A stretch of 27,501 bases of DNA, from the NCBI GenBank assembly GCA_003427395.1, contig BFEA01000625.1, forward strand, positions 397,092 through 424,592, written 5' to 3'. Every line of letters starts with the position of its first letter. Positions within the stretch are counted from its first letter, which is position 1. The notes under the pieces were generated by a model. The model had not been told where the DNA came from, made no database searches, and saw nothing but the letters and a program-made list of their open reading frames with translations. Source of the DNA: Chara braunii. Its lineage: Eukaryota > Streptophyta > Charophyceae > Charales > Characeae. The position numbers and the translations under genes were made by a program. Below are positions 27,469-27,501 of this stretch, piece after piece.

Positions 27469-27501
<33 letters not shown>
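27469..27501. repeat. (GT)n microsatellite at the window edge
   Basis: A GT run continues to the last base of the window. Confidence 0.95.

Overview
This window is eukaryotic, repeat-dominated, nuclear-type DNA. It holds three decayed LINE (non-LTR) retrotransposons, several short terminal-inverted-repeat (TIR) elements, two U6 snRNA pseudogenes and long GA/GT/CT/TTA microsatellites. No tRNA, rRNA, CRISPR or bacterial-style operon is visible. The LINE proteins (gag-like ORF1 with a zinc knuckle, APE endonuclease, reverse transcriptase, C-terminal zinc-binding domain, no RNase H seen) look like the plant L1 type. With the plant-like U6 copies this suggests a streptophyte (land plant or charophyte alga such as Chara), but the species is inference. 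Single Ns mark unresolved bases.

Layout. 1-3600: a weak candidate terminal exon (143-278), a tandem hairpin MITE (326-709), microsatellites, a full-length but mutated U6 copy (1386-1490), a possible host first exon with a signal peptide on the minus strand (2010-2241), and an 800-bp GA/GT minisatellite complex (2500-3290). 3607-3721: a U6 retropseudogene with poly(A) and a target-site duplication (TSD). 3787-9409, minus: LINE-A (glutamine-rich ORF1, endonuclease, RT, 3' truncated). 9410-10692: head-to-head interval. 10693-15941, plus: LINE-B (a different ORF1, then a direct jump into the last third of ORF2, 3' UTR, poly(A)). 16535-18131 and 26051-26945: a nest of TIR elements. 18142-26037, minus: LINE-C, a complete-length LINE inserted into that nest, with poly(A), AATAAA signal and a probable 13-bp TSD. 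The right edge is microsatellite.

All three LINEs are dead copies, yet they keep long stretches of a single reading frame broken mainly by TAG and TGA codons. In a live element ORF1 would coat the RNA, the endonuclease would nick the target, and the RT would copy the RNA at the nick. The U6 retropseudogene shows that such machinery also acted in trans here. The most interesting points are: LINE-A and LINE-B share nearly identical ORF2 tails but have unrelated ORF1s; LINE-A's ORF1 and ORF2 lie in one frame separated by one TGA; LINE-C's ORF1 and ORF2 overlap as ATGA; and a TIR family starts GGG(C/T)CT with 3-bp TSDs of variable sequence.
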